Source of the DNA: Excoecaria cochinchinensis
Taxonomy: Eukaryota > Streptophyta > Magnoliopsida > Malpighiales > Euphorbiaceae
Direction: 5' to 3'
Assembly: GCA_947683425.1 (NCBI GenBank)
Contig: CANTUQ010000077.1
Span: 3,713,001 to 3,777,000 of the forward strand
Length of the DNA stretch: 64,000 nucleotides
The translations under genes were made by a program, and so were the position numbers. The notes beneath the pieces are model-generated. The model saw nothing but the letters and a program-made list of their open reading frames with translations, did not search any database and had not been told where the DNA came from. Shown piece after piece: positions 33,892 to 44,933 of this stretch; position 1 is the first letter of the stretch; each line of letters opens with the position of its first letter.

Positions 33892-34264
33892 GGAAGAGAG
33901 GCTGTTGCCTTATGTGAAGCATTTGAGAATGTTGAGTAGCCAGTTCGAGACGTGCACTTTTTACTTCACCCCCAGGGATGAAAATCAATTGGCTGATGCT
34001 CTAGCAACATTGGTGTCCATGTGGGATAATCCAACAGGGGTTACTATGAAACCCGTGCTAATCTCTAGCTCGGAAAAGCCTTGTTTTGAAGCTGAGCAGG
34101 TGATGGATATTGGGGGCACCGATGGAAACCCTTGGTACTATAACATTCAGAATTATTTGGAACGGTCAGTTTTTCTAGAGGAAGCCACTGAGAAAGACCA
34201 AAGATTGATTAGGAAGTTATCCACTCAATTCATCAATGTAAATGGCACTTTGTATAAAAGGTAA
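33818..34264 (+). pseudogene. TAT-B second RNase H C-terminus and linker
   Basis: Continues pol in the next frame after the G-run insertion: VFGDSSLVIHQIRGEW (third catalytic Asp), RLLPYVKHLRML, DENQLADALATLVS (fourth Asp), then the linker to integrase, PWYYNIQNYLERSVFLEEATEKD. It ends at TAA (34262-34264), where TAT-E reads a Gln codon. This archaeal-type RNase H, with an intact D-E-D-D set, is the likely active RNase H of the lineage, a published feature of plant Tat elements. Confidence 0.85.
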
Positions 34265-35377
34265 GCTTATGGTATCCAATTAAGATGTTTAACAGAGAAA
34301 GAAGCTGAAAAGGTTATGGAAGAGGTTCATCCCGGAGTCTGTGGAGCTCACATGAATGGCTTAGCCTTAGCAAAGAAGATCATGCGCCAAGGATTTTATT
34401 GGCTCACAATGGATACGGATTGTTCAAAATATGTGAAGCAATGCCAGTTATGCCAGCAATACGCGAATTTGAGGCATGTGCCAGTTTCAGAGCTACATAA
34501 TTTGACATCTCCATGGCCATTTGCAGCTTGGGGGATAGATATCATAGGCGAGATACGTCCTACAGCTTCTAATGGGCACAGGTTCATCATAGTTGCCATT
34601 GATTATTTCACTAAGTGGGTCGAAGCTGAATCTTTCAAGAAGATTGATGCTAGGGATATGGCTAAGTTCATCGAGCGAAATTTGATATGCAGATATGGCC
34701 TCCCACACCATATTGTATCTGATAATGGGGTGCAATTCTTAGCAGAAACTAAACAGATGCTTCAGAAGTATGGAATCCAGCATCACAAGTCTTCTCCTTA
34801 CCGTCCTCAAGCTAATGGTGCGGTTGAAGCGGTGAACAAGAATGTGAAAAGAATACTGGCCAAGATGGTTCAGATCTATAAAGATTGGGCAAAAAAGCTG
34901 CCTTTTGCACTCTGGGGTTATAGAACCACGGTCAGAACCTCTATGGGAGCAACACCATTATCTCTGGTATACGGAACCGAAGCAGTTCTGCCAGTTGAAA
35001 TTGAGCTGAAATCTTTAAGGATAGTCATGGAAGCTGAGATTCCAGAGACAGAATGGCCACAACAGCGATTGTTACAGTTGAATCTGTTGGATGAAGATAG
35101 GTTGAGAGCCTATTATCACAATCAGGTTTATCAGAAGAGACTAGCTCGGCCCTTTGGCAAGAAGGTACGAAAGCATCCATTGAAAGAAGGGGATTTGGTC
35201 TTTACGATGATGAGGTCAGAAGTGCCAGACATAAGAGGAAAATTCGGGCCAACCTGGGAAGGCCCGTTCATTTTGAAAAAGTTGCTAACAAAGGGAGCAG
35301 CAATCTTAGCAGATAGCCATGGGATTGAGTTTAAAGACCCGATCAATGTCGATAGACTAAAAAGGTTCCATGGCTAA
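34265..35377 (+). pseudogene. TAT-B integrase
   Basis: Open from the stop at 34264 to the natural end GRLKRFHG-like terminus at 35377, about 370 codons. The zinc-binding part shows HPGVCGAHMNG and CQLCQQYAN. The core has AAWGIDIIGEIR (first Asp), IVSDNGVQF (second Asp) and RPQANGAVEAVNKN (Glu), then PFALWGYRTTVRTSMGATP and the C-terminal KFGPTWEGPFILKK segment related to GPY/F. No chromodomain follows, as expected for Tat. It would insert the cDNA into the chromosome. The domain looks intact; only the upstream stop and frameshifts cut it off from pol. Confidence 0.88.
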
Positions 35378-37280
35378 AGACTAGAAAATAAAAAGAAGAG
35401 AATAAATGCCCCGCAGGTTGAAAGCCAAAAAAAGGCGGCCTTGCTAAAATTGGGCACCCTGTCAGGGTGAAAACCGAAAAAAGGCATCCTGGGCAAAAAT
35501 TAAGGGCCAAGAGAAAATGTTCAATCGAGGAAACCCGAGAGGGCCGATTGATAACAGGAGTTTGATGCTTACAAGATTAATTCGAGATTAAGTGTAGTCT
35601 TGTGCTTTTGAATTCTTGTTAAATAAGAATCATGTATGATGAAATCATATAGAAATGTACTCAATTTTGCAATGAATAAAAGAATACAGTTTACATTTTC
35701 ATTGTTCTTTTAGTTCTGCCTAAAAAAGAAATATATCACTTATTCATCTAATGACTATTATCTAATCATTATGTCAGAAGGTGCCTAAGCAGATATGTGC
35801 TATTCACTCTTAGCGGTGGTTCTGATAATAGCCTTCTCTTGTAGTTCCTTCAAAAAAAAAAGGCCGTTAGAGATGAAAACTGTAACTGGCTCTCTAAGCA
35901 AAAATTAGGCCAAAAGGCAGGGTGAAAACCTGGAAACAGGCAGTCTGCCCTACAAAAAATGAATGAAATAAATAAAAGCCGCTGGATTGGGTTGGGTCCA
36001 TTCCAGGCAAAAGTTAGGCACAGGGTTATATGAAAATCCATAAAGGGACGCATTTCCCATGAAGAAAAGCTAGTGTAAAAATTCACAAGGGACGCACCAC
36101 CTTTAAAGCAATGACGTTTGATGCCTGGAGCGATAAGGCGGCATTGCTTCGGATGATCATTCTTCAGTCAAATAATGCATTAGTCGGAATCCTGGGCCTA
36201 TGATCATTGGCCGGGGGGCAAAGATGCACACTTGATGTCTCTCTCAGAAAATGTTTTGGGTTCAGAGTCCCTAAAGCCAAGATGTCACTCTTTCAGATCC
36301 TTAGAGGTGCGATGCAGTAGCCAAGCTATATCCTCAGCAGTCCCTTAACCACCTAGGATAGGGTCAATCTATTTTTGCAAACATTTACATCTCATATCAT
36401 ATACACTTAAATTTTTGTATATATTTCTGTGCACATTACTTTGCAGGAATATCTAAATGAAGATCATCGGTTTTCGCACTTTTTGTAGTCTGTAGCAGAC
36501 TTGGTGCGGTCATCGGCGGATGACACCTCTGCACTTTTAGTAGTCTTGTTAGCGACTCGGTGTAGTTCTTCTCCTGTATTTTGTAGTCTTATCAGCGACT
36601 CGGCACATCGTCTGCGGATGATACCCCTACACTTTTTGTAGTCTGTAGCAGACTCGGTGCAATCCTCCTTTTGCGTTTTTTGTAGCTTGTAGCAAGCTCG
36701 GCGCATCGTCATCTACGGATAGCAGCTACACTTTTAGTAGTCTGTAGCAGACTCGGTGCAGTCCTCTTTTTGTACTTTTTGTAGTCTGTAGCAGACTCAG
36801 TGCAATCCTTCTTTTGCATTTTTTGTAGCCTGTAGCAGGCTCGGCGCATCGTCATCTACGGATGGCAGTTGCACTTTTAGTAGTCTGTAGCAGACTCGAT
36901 GCAGTCCTCTTTTTGCACTTTTTGTAGTCTGTAGCAGACTCGGTGCAATCCTTCTTTTGCATTTTTTGTAGCCTGTAGCAGGTTTGGCGCAACATCATCT
37001 ATGGATGACATTTGGACTTTTAGTAGTCTGTAACAGACTCGATGCAATCCTCTTCTTGCGTTTTTTGTAGTCTGTAGCAGACCCGGCGCATCACCGTCTT
37101 AGGATGGTCCCTAGCACTTTGTAGTCTTGTCAGCGACTCAGTGCAATCCAAGAGGATACTCACAATTCAAATCACAACACTGTTCCCAAGGGAGCAGCCA
37201 GAAGGAGGCAGCCTCAGGTGCGCTTTTCTTTCCCTTTCCTGAATTTTGGCTCACCTAGACACCCACACACTAGCCGCACC
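35378..37280 (+). other. TAT-B 3' untranslated region
   Basis: 1.9 kb with no envelope-like or other long frame. It starts with repeated GTGAAAACC...AAAAAAGGC words (35410-35500, again 35920-35950) and the hairpin CACCCT-GTC-AGGGTG (35455-35469), both conserved after the TAT-E integrase (63590-63670). The last 700 bases are the structured repeat array. Confidence 0.8.
36475..37145 (+). repeat. Tandem array of about 14 two-stem hairpins
   Basis: Units of about 34 bases, for example at 36475, 36530, 36575, 36628, 36672, 36727, 36770, 36814, 36870, 36914, 36958, 37012, 37056 and 37112. Each has an outer stem (TGCAC/GTGCA), a T-rich 5' bulge, and an inner stem AGTCTG-TAG-CAGACT. Stem variants compensate: AGCTTG/CAAGCT (36672 unit), AGCCTG/CAGGCT (36814 unit), outer CGCAC/GTGCG (36475 unit), outer TGCG/CGCA (36672 and 37056 units). 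Spacers alternate between about 10 and about 20 bases, the longer ones sharing TCATCTACGGATG. Confidence 0.9.
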
Positions 37281-37291
37281 AAAATTGGGGG
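37281..37291 (+). promoter_or_regulatory. TAT-B polypurine tract
   Basis: AAAATTGGGGG, four bases upstream of the 3' LTR start. This is the expected place and composition for the plus-strand primer. Confidence 0.7.
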
Positions 37292-37295
37292 CAAC

Positions 37296-39883
37296 TGTAG
37301 ACACCGGGTCCCGAGTAGCCTGGATCAGGATTACCCAATGATGAAATTAAGTATGCCGATTTATAGGCAAAAAGAATGAAAGTTGGAAGTGATAATTTTC
37401 TTATCGTTTTGATTTGTTAGGAATGAATAAAAATGTATTTTAAAAATATTTTAAAAATGTTTTAAAATTTATTTTGGGATAAAAAGTTAGTTTTTAAATT
37501 ATTGTGTTTTATAGAAATTTTAAAAAAAAAAGAAAAAAAAAAATTCGCGCGAATGTCGGGCTGCGGCAGCGCTGGGCGTGCGCCGCAGGACACGCTGGGC
37601 GCGCTCACCTGTGCGCTGCGAGGACGCCCGTCGGGTGCTCCGACAGGGCGTCCCTCGCCCCTGTCGCCCCCTGCTGCCGATTTTGGCCATTTTGACCCCA
37701 AAAAATGATTTTTCTTCATTTTTTTTGTAGAATTCAATGGTAAAACTTTTAAAATTCCAAACATTTGATTTTCTTCGGTTTTTTTGCTTTTATTGAAATT
37801 AAGTCAATTTAATTTTTCATTAAAAAATCTGATTTTTGGCGAAAATAAAAAGGATTTTTGGAGAGAGAATTAGGGGGGATTTTCTTTAGAAAACTATTTT
37901 TCTTCTTCTTTTTTCTCTCAAACAAATTCTCTCAATTTTTCTAAAGGATCTTCCAAGATAATTCTTGAGGTAGAAAGAACAATTTTTATTCTTAGGAATT
38001 TTCTTCTTTTCATTTGATAATTTTTTACTTTGAGACAAATAAATCAATTATTTGTTCTCGAGTAAAAATCATTTTCAATATTTTATCATTTTCAATATAT
38101 TATTACAATCAAGACAAAGAATTGGATCATCTACTTTCATTTCTTCAAGATAAATTTTGAGGGTAAACATTCTTGGCTCAATTTCTTAATTTAATTTTAA
38201 TTCCATTTTTTGTTTCTAATTAATTAGTTAACATGTAAATCTTTTTAATTCTATCATTTTCTTCTTATTTTCTTATTCTATTGATTTTATTTAATTAATT
38301 ATCATGTAAATTCTTTTAGATCTATTATTTAATTGTTCATATTTTTACTTCTACTTTTATTTTTTATTTAATTGTTCATATTATTATTTCTTACTCTTAT
38401 TTCTTATTTAATTGTTCATGTTCATATCATTGTCATCATTTTTGTTCACATATATTATTTGTATTATCATTTAACATGTTTTAGCATAATTGGCTTATCT
38501 TATTTTCATTTTATTCCTCCATATTTAATTGGATTGTTCATCTTCTTTGATGTTATTATTATTATTATTATTATATTTGATTGTTCATATTCTTTGTTAT
38601 TATTGTGTTATTATTATTATTATTATTATTGTTATTACCATCATTAGTATTAGTATTATTATCCTTATTCTTGTTCAATTTTATTATTGCTATTATTATT
38701 TATATTTTCATGCATGATTGGATGTTATTATTGTTATTTTATGCATGTTGAATTTTATTATTATTATTTTATCTTTTATGCATGCTAAATTGTTAATTAA
38801 TTAGATTGCATATTTTTATTATGTCATTTTAATTGGCTTGTCAGACATGATGCAATTTTGATTGCCTTAATTTAATTATTTTCATGTTATATGTTTAATT
38901 AATTTTTTACTAACTTCACATTTATTTTTTTTTTTTATTTCAATACTTATTTTTTATGTGTGAGTCTTTTCCATACCAAGTGGGAGCCGTTGAAGATTTG
39001 GAGATCCATTTGGGAGTTGGTTATTTCTTCATTATTTTCATTACTTTGCTTTCATTATTTTATTTAATATGTAATTTGTAATAAATTATTTTTTTATGCA
39101 CGTTAATTTAAAAAAAACACAAAAATATTTCTATTTAATTAATTTGTTTTTTTTTCTAAATAAAATGGGACCCATATCCTAGTTTTTTCATCCAAAATAA
39201 ATTGTTACTTTAAAATTATTTTCTTTAATTATGCATGAGAGGTCCAATGCCCTCATTTTTAATAAATAGCCCGATTTATGTATGAATTGTATTTTATTTA
39301 CAAATGGGGGTTATATTCCGCCCCTAGTTTTGTTGTAATTTATTTTGCTTTCATTTACTTTATTTATTGCTTTTATTATATGTTTGACATGCATGTTAAA
39401 TTAAATTGCATTAAAATTGAATGAGAAAAGGCATGAAACGCTAAATTCAAAACTTGATTATAAACTTAGCCAAGGTATGAATAAATGGGAAGTCCCGAAC
39501 CATCTCTGGTCTTTGGGCTCAACAAGGCGAGAGGGCCATTCCGATGTTTCATTGGAATGGGATCTCCAAGATACCTCTTGTGTCCCACCAAAAGACTCAA
39601 TTTACAATCCTAGGCTCCTTACGATTAGAGGGTTATTCCAATGTTCTATTGGGGTGAATGCCTCCAAGACCCCTTCGGTTTGCCCAAAATGGATAATATG
39701 CGCTGTCTTAGGCTCACTGAGGTGAGACAAACTTTTCTAATATTTTATTAGGTGGCGACTCCATGAAATCTCCTTGTTGCCCAAAATAGACGCACTTGTA
39801 AATACCTTACAAGTTTTCATGAACCTCTCTCGATCGCCCTAAAGGCGGGCTTTCGGGGGCCACGGGGTTCGGTGCGTGTCATA
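37296..39883 (+). repeat. TAT-B 3' LTR (2588 bases)
   Basis: Starts TGTAGACACCGGGTCCCGAG and ends GGTGCGTGTCATA, a C-to-T-worn version of CGCGCGTCACA. It keeps the A+T-rich middle (37930-39030, with ATT runs at 38556-38636) that the 5' LTR lacks. U5 repeats are present as in the 5' LTR. Confidence 0.9.
37549..37682. repeat. GC-rich island, TAT-B 3' LTR
   Basis: About 135 bases starting 250 bases into the LTR; shares GGGCTGC...GCAGC, CCCGTCGGG and GGGCGTCCCTCGCCCC with the 5' copy but differs in length and centre. Confidence 0.75.
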
Positions 39884-39888
39884 GTATG

Positions 39889-41968
39889 TATTATGGAGTC
39901 GCCACCCAAGAAAATGTTGGGAAAGTAAATCTTACCTTATGAAGTGATATTTATATAATTGAGTTTTTAAGATTAATTCCATATCTCTTTTCTCACAACA
40001 TTTATAAAGAAAAATAAGTAAAAACACAACACAAGCAATGTAAAAAAGCCATGAAGAAAATAAAATAAAATTATCCCACAAAATGGAAAATAAAACATAC
40101 ATAAAACGGGGAATTCATTTATGTTGGAACATTGGTTCCTGCATGTATATTTACAAAAACGAAGAGTTCATGAACAAGTTTTTAAAAAAGAGGGGATGAG
40201 TGATCCCATTTTGATAAAAGAGAAAAAAAAACTCTTCATTTGCGCGTCATTTTGGGAGAAAATCTAGACATTGGTCCTATTTATTAAAAAAAGTTGGCGG
40301 ATAAACAATTCCTTTATTATTACAAATCCAAACCAAAAGAGAGATAAACTAAAAAAAATGAAAATAAATAAAGTACAAAAAGGATTACTATAACCTATGC
40401 ATCCTAGCCTCCGAATCTCTGTCGTCGAGAAATGCATGTATGTGGGATATTTGGGCCAAAAGACAAAACGGAAGAAAACACATTATTAGAAACACAATAA
40501 ATAAAAATAAATACTTAAAAAAATAAATACATGCATACTGAAATTATAAAAATATAAATAAAATAAAAGAACAAAGAGCATATAAATGACAGAAAAATAA
40601 GATTACATGTTAGAAACAAGAAATTAAAATAAGTCATGTAATATAACACAAAAGGTAAAAAAAACAGGCATGAAAAGAACTAAACCTAACAAACCAAAAC
40701 GTCATAGACGACCAAGAAAGAAAGAAAGACAAAAGACCAAAAGGCGAGCGACGAGAAAGAAAGCCCCACTACATCTCGTGGCTAAGGCTTTCTTCCCGTG
40801 GCTTTTGCCCTGAGCGCAGTCCCGAGCACAAAAACATGAATTTTAAGCAATTTTCATACAAAAATAAACCTAAACACCCATATAACAACCTAAAATCACA
40901 ATAAAATCACACCTAGAACTCCAAAAACTTATTTAAATTATGGAAAATTGAAGATAACAAAAAATCACAGATTTAACCATAAAAAAATAAAAATGCATTA
41001 ACGGACAAAAACCTATAAACATGCCTTTCTTCATGATTCTTAATTATTTTCAATCAATTATGGCATAATAAACCTAGAAGAAATGTCTAAACATGCAAAA
41101 TAACATGAAATCATAGAAATCAAACAAATCAATATCACAAATAATAGATCTAAAAAAACTACTACATGATATTTAATTGATCTTAAACATAAAAAAATCG
41201 AAAAATGAGCCCAGAATATTACCCTTATTGTGTTTGGTTACAAGAAACAAGAAGAACCGCTATTTGTATCCTCTCCTTAGATTTCACATGAAGAAGAAGA
41301 TTATTAGAAGAAGAAATTTTGTTTACTATAAAAAAAACTCTCTTTTTTACCTTTTTGCTGTGTTTTTATCCCCTTTTCAAAAATGGAATCCCCTATTTTC
41401 TCTAGAATTTTCCTTGATTTTTGGTCTCTCCTAAAATCTCTCCCTAAATTCAAAAATTAAGATCACCCCAAATATCTTATCACAAAAAACTATTTTTAAA
41501 GGATTCAAATCTTCCCGCTATCTTTCTGCCACAGACGGGCAACACTCTCTCCCACAGATAGGCGGCACTAAAAATGAAATTGAAATTACAAAATTGCCCT
41601 CTTGTCATGACTCAGCTGACTCATGCTCGTGACTCAACGAGTTACGGGGCGCAGTTAAGCAAGCCACGGGCAGGAAGGGAGATGGGTGTAGAGCCTGCCA
41701 GCGAGAGGCGGGCAGAGCAAACAAGGTGATAGACTGGCATCTCTTATTGACAGACGGGCATTTTTACCATAAAGCTAAATTTTGCACTTAAAACCTCACT
41801 TCAGTTCCGAAAAAGAAAAAGCAAAAGGGCTAAGCCCGAGAAAAAATCCAAAAAAAATGTGAAAGCCAAGGATGAGGGCTGGTACTTCTGTTCTCCACCT
41901 GTAACATAGGTAACATCATCCTTATTGGGTAACTCTAATCTATGCTACCTTGGAACCCGGTGTCTACA
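39889..41968 (-). repeat. TAT-C 5' LTR, main part
   Basis: Continues the LTR cut at 26616. Its 5' end at 41968 reads TGTAGACACCGGGTTCCAAGG on the minus strand. GC-rich words with GACGGGCA/GGGCGGCA lie at 41510-41760, 210-460 bases into the LTR, the island position of the family. With the piece at 26399-26616 the LTR totals about 2.3 kb. No coding sequence. Confidence 0.82.
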
Positions 41969-42375
41969 GCAGTTTATGCTAAATTCAATAAGTGTGAATT
42001 TTGGCTTAAGAGGTTTCTTTTCTTGGCCATATAATAACAACAGATGGCATTAAAGGTGATCCAAAGAAGATTAAAGCCATTTTAGAATAGAAAACACCCA
42101 GGAATGTGACAGAGATTAGAAACTTCCTTGGGTTGGCCAGTTATTACAAGAGATTTATGAAAGGATTTTCTTTAATCGCCTCTCTACTCACCAAATTTTT
42201 ATAGAAGAATGTTAAGTTTATATAGACCAACAAGTGCCAATAGAGCTTTGAGAAGCTCAAACGTATGTTGACAGAAGCGCCCATCCTAACACAGCCAAAA
42301 TTAGAGAAAGATTTCGTGATCTATAGCTATGCTTCTAGGAACGGTTTAGGCTGTGTGCTTATGCAGGAAGGTAAG
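41969..42375 (+). pseudogene. CHR-H pol, part 1: RT end and RNase H start
   Basis: Tekay/Del-type pol: [70 protein letters not shown], then RNase H FVIYSYASRNGLGCVLMQEG. In most relatives the RNase H start reads Ser-Asp-Ala-Ser; here it is Ser-Tyr-Ala-Ser, so the first catalytic Asp is lost. Several TAG stops sit where Trp is expected (for example after AIL). Its left part lies beyond TAT-C, outside the window. S5 interrupts it at 42375. Confidence 0.85.
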
Positions 42376-42813
42376 TGTAGTGGCCCAAATTTTAATGTTC
42401 ACGAATAGTATTTTTTGAGCTATGAATAGTAACACTGGGGTGAATATTACTGTCCAGGGTCGAAAAATATTTTATTGGACTAATGGAAAGTGCAAGTTAG
42501 CAGGAGTCTAAAGATGAAATTTGAGGTGAAACCGAGGTCGAATAAGGGAGACATTATGGTAATGAAAAATTAATTTTACGGTGACATAGAAAATTGGGTT
42601 ATCAGACCGGTAAAAATTTACCGGAATAGGAAATAGTTTTCGATTGACCTGAAAATATTCGTGCAAGCTAATGAATATATTTTAAGAATTATGGATGCAT
42701 TTTTATGAGAAATTGAGTTTGGGAAGTGATAGAAAAAAAATGGAGCAAAATAATGGTTAATTAAATGGTTTGGGCTTAATTGGGCTCAGTCCAATAAGCG
42801 CATCAAGAAATAT

Positions 42814-42819
42814 TATATA
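42814..42819 (+). promoter_or_regulatory. Putative TATA box of S5 LTR
   Basis: TATATA about 440 bases into the LTR, preceded by GTCCAATAAG (a CCAAT word) 25 bases upstream. Motif and place only. Confidence 0.4.
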
Positions 42820-43991
42820 GTTGAAAAATCAGCCTAATGAAGAAGCTTCTCCACATTTCTACCCCTTACTAGGCCGAACCACCTCCTTTACCAAAACTCC
42901 AAGAATTTCTTCACCATATCTCTGTTAAATCTACCCTAGTAAATCGTTCCAAGCTATTTTAATGCCCTAATTTTATATATGATCATCTTTAGAGTCTAAT
43001 TGAAGTAAAGAAAGTGAAGGAAATCAAGAAGAGAAAGGTTATGGACGAAGATCAAGTAAGTGATTATAGTTATAATTAATTGGTTTAAATAATTTTCTGG
43101 GTAGATTTTTGATTGAAAATTTTTGATGTGGCCGAATTACAGATTAGTGTTCAACGTAAATTATGTTTGATGTTAATGTGACACAATCATAAAAAAATAA
43201 AATAAAATAAAATAATAATTGTTAACTAATATGAGAATGAATAAAATAAATGATAAATGAAGAAAAAATGAAATCTAAGATAAAAGTGAAGGTTTGGCCA
43301 AATGGTACACTAGGGCAAATTATGGTGTATTTTAATAATTTAATGAATATAATGCAAAAAAATGAATCCAGAATTAAAAATGAGTGTTTAATAATTTATT
43401 AAGTATTTTTCTAAAATTTATTAGATTATACTTTGGTTTGGTAATGTATTATGTTCAAAATGAAGAATATGGAATAAGTTTGATTAAAGTGAAATAATAG
43501 TGTAATTGGGTTGAGAATAAATAATTAATAGCATGGAATTGAAATTGGTGGAAGAAAAAGAAAAACAAGGAAAATGGCTTAAAATGAGTAAATATGATTA
43601 AATAAGAGAAAATAAAGTAAAAAGGACAAAATTTGCAAAGATTTGAAAGAAGTAGGGGTAAAATGCTAATTATGTAAAAATTTGGGTAAAGGAGTAAATA
43701 AGAAAGTTAAATGGTAAATTGAGTTAAAAGTAATAAATAACAAGGGCCAAAAGTGTAATAAACATAAAAATAAGGGTTGAGGATTAAAGTGAATGTTTTA
43801 CATAGAAAATAATGAATTAAGAGTGAAAAATAACAAATTAGTGGCTAAATTGTAAATATAGGAAAAAGAAGGATAAACTCAAAATTTGAGGGATTAAATA
43901 GTAAAATAACCATGTTAGTGTTAATAGAGGGATTAAAGTGTAAATTTGATAAGTGTATGGACAATAATCAAATTTAAGAAATTAAATAGAC

Positions 43992-44048
<57 letters not shown>
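43992..44048. repeat. TAA microsatellite in S5
   Basis: About 19 uninterrupted TAA units. Confidence 0.95.
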
Positions 44049-44849
44049 TTATCAATTTAATAAGATTAATGAATTAATGAAAGTGTTATAGTGATGTTAA
44101 GGAATTAATGAAGTGTACAGGGGAGTAATGGAAATAGGGCCATGCACATGCAAATCTACGTAGGCAAGTTAGTGATAAGGGAAATCATCCAAATCAATAA
44201 TTGAAATTAAAGGGAAATAACAAAATAGTAATAATTATAATAGAATAAGAGTGATAATAATATAGATAACAAGTATAAAAGTAATAATGATAATGTTAGT
44301 GTTAATAAATATAATAAAAATGTTAGTGAAAATAATCTCATAAATGGAAATAGTGGAATAAGTGTATACATATATGTCCATATGTATGGAATGGTAAAAT
44401 GAGAAATTACAAGTGATGATAGTGATGATAGTGATGATAATGATAGTAAGAGAAGTGATAATAGAAATAAGAATGATTCTAATAATAATAAGATTGTTAA
44501 TGAGTGGATATAAGACATGTCATAAAAATGAGTTACAAATGTAAAGACATGAAAATAAGAGTACATGATTATAGGTAGCACAAAATACATAGCAAATATT
44601 GAAAGAATTCAGTGTATAAATGAATAAGTGAATAAGTGCAAAGTGACATAAGTGAAAAGTGTATAATGCCCTTAGTAGTTTAGTAGTTAAATCTAGCTTA
44701 AAATATAATTGGCTAGCCATAGAGACACATATAACATAGTAGCTAGTCACGGCGACTCGCATCGGTATGCCAATAGCGGTCTACCATAGTGATACGGTGA
44801 TTATAGTGCTCAGTTATTCAGTGTTTACAATTCAGTGACAGTGATATGG

Positions 44850-44933
44850 GTGATCCTTCGGGGTCACTACTCAGTGTTTTGGACCTATGGGGTCCACGTC
44901 TCGTGTATCCGGTTTGGAGATTTGTACCGGATA
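44850..44933 (+). repeat. Three hairpins in S5 LTR
   Basis: GTGATCC-TTCG-GGGTCAC (44850-44867, one T-G pair, stable UUCG-type loop), GGACC/GGTCC (44881-44895), TATCCGGT/ACCGGATA (44906-44933). The S3 LTR has related hairpins here. Confidence 0.7.

Larger units (their letters stand above)
26617..39883 (+). mobile_element. TAT-B: Tat retrotransposon with both LTRs
   Basis: 5' LTR 26617-28123, primer site, leader, gag, pol with RT, two RNase H domains and integrase, 1.9 kb 3' untranslated region, polypurine tract and 3' LTR 37296-39883. Flanks GTATA (26612-26616) and GTATG (39884-39888) agree at four of five bases. It sits in the TAT-C LTR. A handful of frameshifts and stops separate gag, pol and integrase, but a 1130-codon frame survives. 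The two LTRs differ by about 1.1 kb and in their GC islands, so the element is either deleted in one LTR or a recombinant of two elements. Confidence 0.92.
8414..41968 (-). mobile_element. TAT-C: old Tat element, host of many nested insertions
   Basis: Minus-strand pieces that I join by frame and order: integrase (8414-9084), RNase H region (15820-16760), gag (24531-25545), leader and primer site (25546-26397), and 5' LTR split by TAT-B (26399-26616 and 39889-41968). The join across S2 is secure: the aRNase H frame continues on both sides of the TAATG duplication. The join between the RNase H piece and the gag piece is weaker, because about 3 kb (gag C-terminus, protease, RT) is missing where the F2 LTR now lies; two separate elements remain possible. 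Its LTR start at 41968 abuts the chromovirus pol CHR-H. Confidence 0.6.

Noticed and set aside
36475..37145. Array read as tRNA-like or snoRNA genes
   Set aside because: No anticodon arm, TPsiC box or C/D boxes; the two-stem unit is too short and is within the TAT-B transcript.
35378..37280. Envelope-like gene between integrase and 3' LTR of TAT-B
   Set aside because: No frame of useful length, no signal peptide or membrane segment; only the repeats described.
44207..44590. Leu/Ser-rich 127-codon minus-strand frame
   Set aside because: Produced by A+T-rich AATAATG/TGATGATAG repeats in the S5 LTR; no homology or coding pattern.
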